From Thermoplasmata archaeon (GTDB lineage Archaea > Thermoplasmatota > Thermoplasmata > GCA-020350865): a stretch of DNA of 64,000 bases. The stretch's first letter is position 1, and every line of letters starts with the position of its first letter. This document shows positions 30,501 to 40,400 of the stretch, in pieces. The notes beneath the pieces are model-generated. The model saw nothing but the letters and a program-made list of their open reading frames with translations. It had not been told where the DNA came from and made no database searches. A program made the translations under genes and the position numbers. Where the stretch lies: contig CP070751.1 in NCBI GenBank assembly GCA_020348445.1, positions 80,832 through 144,831 on the forward strand, read 5' to 3'.

Positions 30501-33024
30501 CTCCGGAAACTGTAATGCTGCTAATAGAATTCACTGCACCTGGTACGTAAGTTCCATCTGTATTTGATGTTGGTGGGGAATCCAGTTTATAATAGGCTCC
30601 TGCTATTCCCGATAGATCTGTAGGATCAGCCCATGTTACTTCAAAGAAATTGGTAGATGTCCAAGTTAAAGGATCTGCCCTAATTTCATCCGGTGACAAG
30701 ACAGTAGTATCTATTGTAAAAGACCAATTGAGGCTGTACGGGCTCCAATCCCCATCATCATCCCTTGTGCGGACTTTCCAGAACCAGATTCCATCGGTTA
30801 TTTCAGTGTAACCAGTATTTATTGGAAACTGCCAGAATTCATCTGTGGAGCTCTGCTGACCGCTGTCGTAGTCCACACTACCAAAGTTATAGTCATCATC
30901 AATTAAAACCTGAAATCCATCTTGAAATCCATCCGAATCGGAAAATTGCCACCTGAACATGGGCGTACTATCGTTTGTGATTAAGTCGGCTGGGGGAGTA
31001 TTTAAATTTGGTGCATCTGGAATAAAATTGTAAAATATTGTTACATCCTCTAAAATGGGTGAAACACTTGCATCTATGGTATCTAAATATACCTTGTATT
31101 GAATCCATGAGTCAAAATCATGACCAGACCATATATCGGTTCCCGAGAACTCATAATAAGTTGATGCGCTTCCGCCGGGGCCCACAAAATCAATTGTGCT
31201 GTCACTATTCAATTGAAATTTGATATTTGTATTAAGAGGTTCAAAAGCGGTCCAAGTTATAGTTTTCCATTTAACATCCGAGGCAAGATTTAATTGTTGT
31301 GATTCCAACGATCCAGAATATAAATATTGACTGTATGAGAGAGCAATATTTTGAACAACTGGAGAGCTAATATTATCTGAAGAAAAATTCATTTGGTAGT
31401 AGAATTCACCTCCTTGCCAAGCCAAATATGCTAGATCAATGAAATTAAAACCATCAGATAAAATATCCCAACCATTCAATGTCCCGCTGGAATTATACCA
31501 ATTTATTGAATCCTGGGAAAATTGCATTTTGATTTCTGTTTCGGGTAATACCGAGGCAGTACATGTAAAGTTATTGATTGAGTGAGCTCTTTGGCCTGAA
31601 AGCAAATTTACTGAGGTTATTTCACCATAAAAGAAGGGCACACAACCAGTTTCATTGGTTTTAATCAACCATACATCAGAATCGGGATCACCAAAAGAAT
31701 ATGTGCTTCCAGTGAGGATAAAGCCCTTATCAGAAGTTACTTGGATTGAATAACAAGTATCTGTGCTACCCCCGCCAAAGGTCTTGTTCCATTTCTCATT
31801 TCCAGAAGAATCTGTTTTAATTAGCCAAACATCATCGCCTCCCATACCATAAGATTGTGTATGCCCAGCGATGATAAAGCCACCATCTGGTGTCTCCCGG
31901 ACTGAATAACCCCTATCTGATCTATCCCCGCCAAAGGTCTTGCTCCATTCCTCAATTCCAGAAGAGTCTGTTTTAATTAGCCGAACATCATAGTGTCCAG
32001 TAAACCATGAATATCCGGTGATGATAAAGCCACCGTCGGATGTTTCCTGGACTGATCGACCAAAATCACTATTACTCCCACCAAAAGTTCTATTCCATTG
32101 CTCATTACCTATAGAATCTGTTTTAATCAGCCATACATCATCGTTTCCAGCACCAAAGGATTCTGTATCTCCTGCGATAATAAAACCACTGTCGGATGTC
32201 TCCTGAACTGATATACCATAATCCCCTTGACTTCCGCCAAACGTTTTATTCCATTCCTCAGAACCAGAGCTATCGGTCTTTATCAGCCATGCATCAGTGC
32301 CTCCAGCTCCCCAAGAATACGTATGTCCCGCAATGATAAAGCCGCCGTCGGATGTCTCCTGGACTGATGTACCTAAATCAGTATTAATCCCGCCGAAGCG
32401 CTTTTTCCATTTCTCAACACCAGAGCTGTCGGCATTTATTAAAATTCCTTGAACATCACCTGCTTCCATATTCCCAGTGATGATATAGCCGCCAGTAGAT
32501 ATCTCCTGGACTGATGAATCCCCATATGCAAATACAACTCCGGTGAAAGTGTTATTCCACTCCTCAAAGCCAGAGCTGTCGGTTTTTATTAACCATCCCG
32601 CTGATCCAGTTTCATACGTCGACCCAGCGATTATAAAGCCGCCATCAGAAGTTTCCTGGACTGAATATCCATGATCATCCCAACCAGCAAGCCTATCAAA
32701 GGTTTTGTTAAATTTTAAAAGCCTTGCATCCCCTGAAACATTATCGACGAATATATTATTTATATAACTGATTTTGGATTCGTTTATAAAATTATCTTCG
32801 ATTATTTTATCCATTAATTTGAGAGTGACATTACCTTCACTTGTAACTGTCACATTGGTCAATATTCCTGTATTGAAATCAGCCTCCGTCGTCTGCACCC
32901 AACTCGAACCTGCAGATGCATTATCCACAAATGGCCCATCAAAAGGCATTACTTGAATTGCAGTCAATATCAGCAATATCCCTAGAGACACTCGAAATAC
33001 TCGTCTTACCTTTCGCCCACACAT
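27583..33024 (-). CDS. Propeller-repeat surface protein F (7 repeats, six Ig modules of a second type)
   Basis: This 1813-residue protein has the 104-residue leader and seven repeats (105 to about 461); repeats 1, 2 and 5 are shortened or diverged. The linker domain is followed by six modules of about 101 residues (about 772-1378) of a type seen in no sibling, with pattern W.NP.D.SGIAG.YYKLDSPPTS and HTIYIWLKD. One standard 87-residue Ig module (about 1378-1466), an HTPVTSG domain and one SbsA-type Ig domain (YSPEGSNVPLD) follow. [11 protein letters not shown] precedes a TM helix (about 1695-1715) and the conserved tail ([18 protein letters not shown]). It is a membrane-anchored surface protein. 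The distinct stalk suggests domain swapping within the family. Confidence 0.92.
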   Translation of the reverse strand: MCGRKVRRVFRVSLGILLILTAIQVMPFDGPFVDNASAGSSWVQTTEADFNTGILTNVTVTSEGNVTLKLMDKIIEDNFINESKISYINNIFVDNVSGDARLLKFNKTFDRLAGWDDHGYSVQETSDGGFIIAGSTYETGSAGWLIKTDSSGFEEWNNTFTGVVFAYGDSSVQEISTGGYIITGNMEAGDVQGILINADSSGVEKWKKRFGGINTDLGTSVQETSDGGFIIAGHTYSWGAGGTDAWLIKTDSSGSEEWNKTFGGSQGDYGISVQETSDSGFIIAGDTESFGAGNDDVWLIKTDSIGNEQWNRTFGGSNSDFGRSVQETSDGGFIITGYSWFTGHYDVRLIKTDSSGIEEWSKTFGGDRSDRGYSVRETPDGGFIIAGHTQSYGMGGDDVWLIKTDSSGNEKWNKTFGGGSTDTCYSIQVTSDKGFILTGSTYSFGDPDSDVWLIKTNETGCVPFFYGEITSVNLLSGQRAHSINNFTCTASVLPETEIKMQFSQDSINWYNSSGTLNGWDILSDGFNFIDLAYLAWQGGEFYYQMNFSSDNISSPVVQNIALSYSQYLYSGSLESQQLNLASDVKWKTITWTAFEPLNTNIKFQLNSDSTIDFVGPGGSASTYYEFSGTDIWSGHDFDSWIQYKVYLDTIDASVSPILEDVTIFYNFIPDAPNLNTPPADLITNDSTPMFRWQFSDSDGFQDGFQVLIDDDYNFGSVDYDSGQQSSTDEFWQFPINTGYTEITDGIWFWKVRTRDDDGDWSPYSLNWSFTIDTTVLSPDEIRADPLTWTSTNFFEVTWADPTDLSGIAGAYYKLDSPPTSNTDGTYVPGAVNSISSITVSGDGEHTIYIWLKDVVNNVDYTNYNTTILYYDSIPPSSPIDITAVPSSWTNDDNFDIYWTNPFDTSGIAGAYMKLDSPPTSNTDFDLSHSDPGINSIGAISVNTEGAHQIYIWLEDNASNTDYSTYNETTLYYDATAPSSPLDVTANPSSWTSTNLFDVLWTNPADLSGIAGAFYKLDNPPTSDTDGTYVAGGGITSLNDITVSGDGAHTIYIWLKDNASNTDYTTYSTTVLYYDSTAPSTPTDVMGAPDTWAPTNSFDVTWTDPSELSGIAGTYYKLDSPPTSDTDGTYVPGSGVSSIEDITVTGEGQHTIYIWLVDLAGNTNHTTYNSTFLYYDSTAPSLPIGIAADPSTWTPTNSFTVTWTNPVDDSGIMGAYYKLDSPPTSNTDGTYVLNPGISSISDITVSGDGQHTIYVWLKDDGGNVDYNNHNSVIVYYDGSAPTEPTGMTINPSTWTYTNSFTIDWTEPFDDSGIKTGVYYYIGNSPPSSQSDGTWTSEKPFTITNAPEGATNIYLWLEDNVGNKNYLNYGIGIMQLDTNSPSSFTPVADYASWTSNSNFNITFSTTDATSGIDHYEVKIGTGGFSTQSSPYLFPPQIDGIHNITVRAFDEAGNYIDGYVDIYIDTDPPTITHTPVTSGTIGDPINITATVTDDGSGVENVILYYKKPTETSYAQIHMTANGNVYSADIPGTVVTSEGIEYYIEVKDKANPPNILYFSTPGSTNTEPDSSNDIDITITGADSIYPSVVDYSPEGSNVPLDTTISVAFSKPMDQDSVESAFTISPTVGGVYEWIGATLTFTPSSPLKAVTQYNVTISIQAKDLEGRALQKYHNWSFITGGEAEKETSFWETWEPIITGVTILFSLLLFLVGFLSLRKKRSKLRQYLERVDDTYNKYKENYQECEQELIALREDIKAEVKEGKLEENHFLILDKKIDDYIMEMKSLEKEEAGIGLEEDITEPVSESVSEEEDIGGGFE
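28890..30707 (-). repeat. Six tandem ~303-bp second-type Ig modules in gene F
   Basis: Boundaries at about 29186, 29489, 29792, 30095 and 30401 give a period of 303-306 bp (101-102 codons). The modules share a YYKLDSPPTS-type core and HTIYIWLKD, and each has a WT aromatic near its start. Confidence 0.82.
31640..32712 (-). repeat. 7 tandem propeller-type repeats of protein F
   Basis: Seven repeats were counted, with QETSDGGFIIAG as the common core. Repeat 2 is the most diverged (ILINADSSG where others have WLIKTDSSG). Confidence 0.85.
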
Positions 33025-33060
33025 GTTGGCCCCCTCCGAGTTACTGTAAATTTAATTGAT

Positions 33061-33091
33061 TAGATATAATATGGATATTTAAAATTATCTT
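33061..33091 (-). promoter_or_regulatory. Array promoter of gene F
   Basis: The same element has one mismatch in the distal arm (TATCTA for TATCTT). The TATA box is TTTTAAATAT. Confidence 0.68.
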
Positions 33092-33117
33092 CCTTTAAGA
33101 CTAACTCCTCTTCTTCC

Positions 33118-36100
33118 CTATTCAAATCCCCCGCCAATATCTTCATCCTCGGAAACAGGCTCTGTAATGTCCGCTTCCAACACTGCCCCTGCTTCCTCTT
33201 TTTCCAGGGCTTTCATTTCCATTAGATAATCATCGATCTTCTTATCCAGAATTAGGAAGTGGTTTTCCTCGAGCTTGCCTTCCTTTACCTCGGCTTTAAT
33301 GTCCTCCCTAAGAGCGATCAGTTCTTGCTCGCATTCTTGAGGATCCTTTTTATATTTATTGAATGTATCATCTATTCTTTCAATATACTGTCGGAGTTTG
33401 CTGCGTTTCTTTCTTATAGTTAGGAACCCAATAAGAAATATAATAATTGAAGCTAGGACCGTTAGACCAGTGACTATTGGTTCCAAGTTTTCCCAGCTAA
33501 ATAATCCTTTCTCTTCGGGCGCTTTTTCGGTAATAAACGACCAAGTGTGGTTACGCTCAAGACCAATACCATCTAAATTCTTCGCTCGTGTGGAGATACT
33601 CACATTATATAAGGTTTCATATGCTAATGGAGAGCTAGGAGTAAACTCGAGAGTATGCCCACGCCAAGTGAATACCCCCTTTACACTTGGAGTTATTGAA
33701 AACGCCTGTTCAGTTTCACCCTTTATCATTTCCTCACTAAATGAAACTTCTATGGTCGTACTGACCTTAACATCAGTACCTATTGGCGACCAAGACAAAT
33801 CTACAACATTTGGGTGAGTTATACCGTTAGCTTGGGTTGTTGTAATAAATTGCCAATTGTATTCACGGGTCATATTATTACCAGCTAAATCCGTCGCATT
33901 TCTTGAAATACTCAACTCGTAGATAGTACCAACTGATAAGGGTGAACTAGGTGTAAAAGTTAGAACTGATATCCCTTGCCATGAAAATACTCCAGATGTA
34001 GTTGGAGAAATCGAAAATGAATCTTCCACTGAGGTTCTATTCATTTCTTCACTAAATACGATGGTAATTGTTGTATCTATAGGGACATCAGAGCCTTCTG
34101 GGGAATAATCAAGTATTGTTGGCGGCCATGTATCATCTTCTGTTATGGTAATACCGATATCAGTTGAAGGAACAGGCTGTGTATCAGTTTGTCCACTTCC
34201 GCCATAATAAGCGATATTGTTCGCTTTATCCACTGCTTTTATGTAGTAATCGATACCATCCAAAGTAACTGCACTTCCTGGTATTTCACCAGAGTATGTA
34301 TTTCCATTGGCAGTCATTTGCTGTTCTGTGTATGACGGATCACTGGATTTTTTATAATACAAAAATGCATATTCTACACCACTACCATCATCTGTCACAC
34401 CTGCAGAAATAATAATTGGGGTGCCTGATGTACCACTGGTAACTGGTGTATGGGTAATTACGGGTAAGCTCGTGTCATCTGCTACTGTAATATCGATGTC
34501 ATTTGATGAGATAGGCTCAATATCAATTGGGCCAAAAGCACCATAATATATGATATTGGGTGAATCGGCATTGTCAACTGCTTTGATATAATATTCAAGT
34601 CCGTCTGTGGTAATGGCAGTTCCAGGTATTTCTACAAAGTAAGTATTTCCATCGGCGCTCATTTGCTGCTGGGTGTAGGTCGTTTCAATGGGTTTTTTAA
34701 TGTACAGAAATACATCTTGGATACCGCTATCATCATCCACAACCTCTGCTGTGATATTAATTGGCACACCTATAATACCACTGATAACAGGTGTATGGGT
34801 GATAGAAGAGGGAGTGGTATCAATATAAACATCTACATAACTTTCATAATAATTTGCAGCTTCATCGTAAGCTCTTACTGTGATGTTATGGACCCCGTCA
34901 GTCTGAGAAGGTATTGTATATGGGCTAGTCTGGGTAGAAAAACCACCACTATCGATCTTTACCTCATAGCGATTAACACCTGTGGTTACATCTGTAGTAG
35001 AGAATGTAATTACTGGTTGGGTATTGCTCGTCCAGCCGCTTGGATCAGCTGTGGGTGTAAAACTGACTGGAGGCGTGGCATCTATTGTGATGTTCCAGTA
35101 GATACTATAAGGTCCCCAGTCACCATCACTGTCTTTTGTCCTTACTTTCCAATACCAGTTACCGTCAGCAATTGGGAGGATTGGTGTGTACGATGGAGTT
35201 CCTGAAGTCCTCTCCCCGCTATTATAATTAACACTACCAAATCCGCTATCATCGTCTATTAGAACCTGAAAGCCACCGTGAGTGCTGTCTGTATCAAAAA
35301 AATTCCAAGTAAACACAGGTTTACTATTGTTTGTGAGAGTATCGTCTGCGGGACTTAACAATTGAGGTTCTAATGGAATATAATTATAAAATATTGTTAT
35401 CTCTTCTAAAACAGGTGTATAACTTGTATCTGTGGTTTCTAGATATACCTTGTATTGAATCCACTGGTCAGAATCATGGACAAACAAGATATCGGTCCCA
35501 GGGATTTCATAATAACTTGCGGGAGTTCCGTCAGGACCTAAAAAATCGCCTCCTGAGCTTTGGCTTTTCAATTGAAATTTGATACTTGTGTTAGTAGGTT
35601 CTGCGCCGGTCCAACTTATAGTTGTCCAGTTTACACCATTACCTGCATCAAAAACCTGTGATATTAAATTGCCTTCAGATAAGTATTTTGTGAATGAAAC
35701 ATTAATACCATGAACACTTGGAGCGTCTATAGTATCAGATGTAAAGTTCAATTTGTAATAAAAGTGAGAACCTAGCCAACTCAAGGATGATAAGTTTATT
35801 AAATTCATACCATCATTTAGTAAATCCCATTCATTTTCCGATCCACTAGAATTATACCAATTAATATTATTTTGGGAAAATTGTACCTTTATTTTGGTCT
35901 TGGATGGTATCGATGTATTACAAGTGAAATTGTTTATCAAATTAGCTTCTTCATCTACAATTAAATTTCTTGAGGTCAATTCACCGTAATAAAAGGGCAC
36001 ATAACCAGTATCATTGGTTTTAATAAGCCAGACATCAGAGCCTCCGGCACCGTAAGAGGATGTGCCCCCGGTGATAATAAAACCGCCATCAGAGGTCTCC

Positions 36101-37392
36101 CGAACCTCTTGACCATTATCACCTAAACTCCCACCAAATGTTCTATTCCACTGTTCAATTCCCGAAGAATTGATTTTAATGAGCCATAAATCTGAGCTTC
36201 CAACACTGTAAGAGTTTGTTTTTCCAGTAACGATAAAACCACCATCAGATGTTTCTTGGACTGAATATCCCCGGTCATCATCGCTTCCACCGAAGCTCTC
36301 ATTCCACAGTTCATTTCCGGAAGAATCGGTTTTAATTAGCCAGGCATTATAATTATTAGCACCAAAAGAGTTCGTATATCCTGTCATAATATAGCCGCCA
36401 TCCGAAGTCTCTTGAACTGAATAACCATAGTCCGATCCTTCCCCACCGAGGGTCTTGTTCCACACCTCAGAACCTAATCCACTGACTTTTATCACCCATG
36501 CATCAGCTTTTCCTGCACCCCAAGATGATGTAGATCCAGTTATAATATAGCCTTTATCCGATGTTACCTGAACCTCCTGACCGACATCTCCAAAACTCCC
36601 GCCGAAGGTCCTATTCCACTTTAAATCACCTCCAGAATCTGTTTTAATCAACCACGCATCATTATTTCCTGCACCCCAAGATGCTGTTTGCCCGGCGATG
36701 ATATAACCGCCATCGGGAGTCTGTTGGACTGAGTTTCCAACATCTCCTAAACTCCCGCCGTAGTTATTGCTCCATTCTTCAACACCAGTGTCATTGGTCT
36801 TTATCAGCCATACATCACCATCAGGACTAATAGAGTATGTAACTCCAGTAATGATAAAGCCGCCATCAGAGGTTTCTTGAACTGATCTGCCTTCATCCTC
36901 ATCCCACCCTCCACCGAAGGTCGTATTCCACTCCTCATCACCCGTGCTATTGGTTTTTATCAGCCATACATCATAGCCACCGTAAGATAGTGTATACCCC
37001 GTGATGATATAACCTCCGTCTGATGTCTGGTTGATAGAATATCCCACATCCTCATCAACCCCACCGAAGGTCTGATTAATTTTTTTAAGTTTTATTTCAC
37101 CTAATATGGTATTTATATCTAAGTTCAATTTTTCCTCGATATAATAACAATCGAAGAAATCGTCTTTTATATAATTTGCTTGTAAATTAAGTTTCAACTC
37201 ACCCGTTGATGTAACATTCAAGTCAGTCAATGTCCCGTTATTAAAATCCTGGGCAGTCGTCTGCATCCAGCTCGAACTAGCAGAAGCGTTCTTGACAAGC
37301 GGCTCATCAAAAGGTATCACCTGAAATAAGGACAATATTAGCAATACACCTATGAACCATCGAAATACTCGTCTTACCTTACGCCCACACAT
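33118..37392 (-). CDS. Propeller-repeat surface protein G (7 repeats, duplicated HTPV and SbsA-type domains)
   Basis: This 1424-residue protein has the signal sequence and leader (1-104; the segment before residue 95 is more diverged, with DCYYIEEKLN). It then has seven repeats (105 to about 466), the linker domain, one 87-residue Ig module (about 774-861), two copies of the HTPV(T/I)SG domain (about 861-1070) and two SbsA-type Ig domains. The juxtamembrane motif is altered to FSWENLEPIVTG where the siblings have [11 protein letters not shown]. The TM helix (about 1309-1328) and the cytoplasmic tail with [14 protein letters not shown] are conserved. It has the same promoter type and orientation as its neighbours and is probably an anchored surface protein with one propeller. 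Confidence 0.92.
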   Translation of the reverse strand: MCGRKVRRVFRWFIGVLLILSLFQVIPFDEPLVKNASASSSWMQTTAQDFNNGTLTDLNVTSTGELKLNLQANYIKDDFFDCYYIEEKLNLDINTILGEIKLKKINQTFGGVDEDVGYSINQTSDGGYIITGYTLSYGGYDVWLIKTNSTGDEEWNTTFGGGWDEDEGRSVQETSDGGFIITGVTYSISPDGDVWLIKTNDTGVEEWSNNYGGSLGDVGNSVQQTPDGGYIIAGQTASWGAGNNDAWLIKTDSGGDLKWNRTFGGSFGDVGQEVQVTSDKGYIITGSTSSWGAGKADAWVIKVSGLGSEVWNKTLGGEGSDYGYSVQETSDGGYIMTGYTNSFGANNYNAWLIKTDSSGNELWNESFGGSDDDRGYSVQETSDGGFIVTGKTNSYSVGSSDLWLIKINSSGIEQWNRTFGGSLGDNGQEVRETSDGGFIITGGTSSYGAGGSDVWLIKTNDTGYVPFYYGELTSRNLIVDEEANLINNFTCNTSIPSKTKIKVQFSQNNINWYNSSGSENEWDLLNDGMNLINLSSLSWLGSHFYYKLNFTSDTIDAPSVHGINVSFTKYLSEGNLISQVFDAGNGVNWTTISWTGAEPTNTSIKFQLKSQSSGGDFLGPDGTPASYYEIPGTDILFVHDSDQWIQYKVYLETTDTSYTPVLEEITIFYNYIPLEPQLLSPADDTLTNNSKPVFTWNFFDTDSTHGGFQVLIDDDSGFGSVNYNSGERTSGTPSYTPILPIADGNWYWKVRTKDSDGDWGPYSIYWNITIDATPPVSFTPTADPSGWTSNTQPVITFSTTDVTTGVNRYEVKIDSGGFSTQTSPYTIPSQTDGVHNITVRAYDEAANYYESYVDVYIDTTPSSITHTPVISGIIGVPINITAEVVDDDSGIQDVFLYIKKPIETTYTQQQMSADGNTYFVEIPGTAITTDGLEYYIKAVDNADSPNIIYYGAFGPIDIEPISSNDIDITVADDTSLPVITHTPVTSGTSGTPIIISAGVTDDGSGVEYAFLYYKKSSDPSYTEQQMTANGNTYSGEIPGSAVTLDGIDYYIKAVDKANNIAYYGGSGQTDTQPVPSTDIGITITEDDTWPPTILDYSPEGSDVPIDTTITIVFSEEMNRTSVEDSFSISPTTSGVFSWQGISVLTFTPSSPLSVGTIYELSISRNATDLAGNNMTREYNWQFITTTQANGITHPNVVDLSWSPIGTDVKVSTTIEVSFSEEMIKGETEQAFSITPSVKGVFTWRGHTLEFTPSSPLAYETLYNVSISTRAKNLDGIGLERNHTWSFITEKAPEEKGLFSWENLEPIVTGLTVLASIIIFLIGFLTIRKKRSKLRQYIERIDDTFNKYKKDPQECEQELIALREDIKAEVKEGKLEENHFLILDKKIDDYLMEMKALEKEEAGAVLEADITEPVSEDEDIGGGFE
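35995..37080 (-). repeat. 7 tandem propeller-type repeats of protein G
   Basis: Seven repeats were counted. Repeat 4 has WVIKVSGLG where others have WLIKTDSSG. The block ends TNDTGYVPFYYGELTS. Confidence 0.87.
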
Positions 37393-37429
37393 TAGAAGCC
37401 CCCTCCGTGTTATTGTAAATCTTATGGAT

Positions 37430-37460
37430 AAGATATAATATGGCTATTTAAAATTATCTT
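37430..37460 (-). promoter_or_regulatory. Array promoter of gene G
   Basis: A perfect inverted pair surrounds the TATA box. The sequence from the element to the ATG almost duplicates that of gene E. Confidence 0.7.
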
Positions 37461-37486
37461 CCTTTAAGGATGGCTACTCTTCTACC

Positions 37487-40400
37487 TTATTCAAATCCCC
37501 CGCTAACCTCTTCTTCCTCAGAAACCGGTTCAGTGATATCCTCCTCTGGAACAGCCTCTGCCTCTCCTTTTTCCATGACCTTTATTTCTAGTAAAAAGTC
37601 GTCAATCTTTTTATCCAAAATCAGAAAGTGGTTTTCCTCGATTTTACCCCTGTGAACGTCCTTTTTAATGTCCTCTCTCAGGAGGATTAACTCCTCCTTA
37701 CAGGTCTTGGGATCTTCCTTGTACTCGTCGAAGGTGTCTTCTATCCTTTCCATATACTGTTTGAGCTTGCCCCGCTTTTTTCTTACGGCAAGGAATCCAA
37801 TCAAGAACACAATAATAGATGCTAAAACTGTTACGCCAGTAATAATTGGCTCCCACGTCTCCCAAAACGGTTTTGCTGCCTCTTCGGGTCGTTTCTCAGT
37901 ATAGAAACTACTCACATATTCCTCTTCCATATGTTGTCCATTCTCATTTGTGGCATCTATAGATATTGTAAGGGTATACTTTGTATCGTAATCAAGAGGT
38001 TCGCGGGGTTTAAGAACAAGATAGTCTTCTGAACCCCATTGGGGAATAAGTTCAATATATGGCTCGATGGTGATAGCACCCTCAGTTGTATCTGGATCCA
38101 TATCTTGAGTGAACTTGATTTCGATTTGGATTCCAACACCAACATCCAACTCATTCTTTTCTGGATCTATTGTCTCTACTTCCGGCCCTGTTCCAGGTTC
38201 CGGGATAGTGGTAAACTCCCATGATGTCACTGTCCCCAGGGGATTACCAAATAAGTCCTTAGCACCCGTTCCAATGGTTACATTGTAGGTAGTAAAATAA
38301 GCAAGGTCTGAATCAGGATCGAATTTTAAAGTGTTTCCATTCCAACTAAAGGCGCCAAAAACAGATGGTAAAATCGTAAATGCACTTTGCGTTAATAATT
38401 GATTCATTGGTTCACTGAATGTGACTGTTATGTTTGTGGTTACAGCCACATTTGTACCTGTCGGGGTCTTGCCCGTAATCGATGGAGGAATTATATCCTG
38501 GGTTATTTCGATATCGATGTCATTTGATCCAGTGGGTTCTGTGGTAGTCTGGCCACTGGTGCCGTAGTAGATAATATTAGGGATTTGATCAGAGGCACTG
38601 ATATAATATTCAAGTCCATCTGAAGTAACTGCTGCTCCAGGGATTTCCACTGAATATGTATCTCCGGTGTCGGCATTCATTTGCAGCGCAATATAGCTTG
38701 AATCGCTCGGTTTTTTATAATAAAGTATTACCTCATCTAAGCCACTTCCAACATCTTCAACAATTGCCTCGATTTCAATAGGCTCCCCAACTTCACCACT
38801 GGTTACAGGAGTGTGGGTTATGGAAGGCAATCCAGTATCGATATAGATGTCTCTATAACCTTCAACATAATTTCCAGCTTTGTCGTATGCTCTTACTGTG
38901 ATGTTATGAATCCCATCGGTCTGAGCCGGTATTGTGTACGGGCTTGTTTGAGTTGAAAAAGCTCCTGAGTCTATCTTTACCTCATAACGATCAATTGAAC
39001 TGGTCTTATCTGTTGTAGAGAAATAAATATTAAACTGAGTTTCTGAGGTCCAGGTATCATAATCGGCAGTGGGAGTAAAACTGTAAGGGGGTGTCGAATC
39101 TATCACAAATGTCCAATAGGTGCTGTAGTCTCCCCAATCAAGAACATCATTTTGAGTGCGAACTCTCCAGTACCAGGTTCCATCATCTATATCGCCTGTG
39201 ATTTGCCAATGTTCATTACTAGAGGTCTGAAGATCACTATCATAGATTATATCTGAGAAAGTGTCGGCATCACTGATTTGAACCTGAAAACCGATTTGGG
39301 AACCGATTATATCGTTAAATCTCCAACTGAACTCAGGTGTTGTATCACTTAACAAAGAACCATCGGAAGGACTGATCAAGTCAGGTGGATATGCGAGAGT
39401 GAAGTTATAAAAAATTGTTACATCCTCCAATAAGGGTGTTAAGCTTCTGTCTGCTGTTCTTAAAAATACTCTGAACTGCATCCATTGGTCACCATTATGG
39501 CCCGGATATATCTCCTCTCCAGGTGATGTATAATACGTATCAGAGGTTCCTCCCCTACCTATATAATTTACTAAATCTAATCCCGATTCATCAGAGGCTG
39601 TTCGAAGTTGAAATTGAAAATCCAAACCAGAAACTGTTGTTCCGTTCCACTTAATAGCTACCCATCTAACAGGTGCAGTGGCATCAAATGATTGCGATTC
39701 AAATACGCCTAAATAGTAATATTGACTGAAAGAGAAGTTAATGTTTTGAACACTTGGGGCAGTATCACCGTACCATTGGAATATCATCCTGTAGTAGAAG
39801 TTACCTTGTGTAAAATCCAAGGATGATAGATCAATGGAATTAAAGCCATCGTTTAACAATTGCCCACCATCCCAATTATTTAAATCTTCAGAAAATTCAA
39901 TATATATGCTTCCACTGCCAGAGGTGGGGATTGATACAGTACACTCAAAGGTAGTTAATGAAACCACTTCTTGACCTTCAAGTAAATTACTTGATATCAA
40001 TTCACCGTATGTAAATTCAAGATTACCTAAAGAATCGGTTTTTAACAGCCAGACATCTTCAGCACCTGCGCCATATGAATCTGTAGTACCTGTAATTATA
40101 TAACCGAAATCAGACGTCTCTGATACTGAGTAACCGTAATCATCCCTGCCTCCACCAAAAGTCTTATTCCATATCTCACTGCCTGTAGAGTCAGTTTTGA
40201 TCAACCATAAATCCTCCAAGCCAGAGCCGAAAGATTTGGTCAAACCAGCAATCACAAAATCTCCATCATTTGTTATAACAACTGATTGACCTCTATCATC
40301 ATCAATGCCTCCAAAGGTCTTTTTCCATTCTTCAGATCCGTTGATATCTGTTTTAATCAACCATACATCGTAATTACCAGCACCATAGGATTTTGTACGG

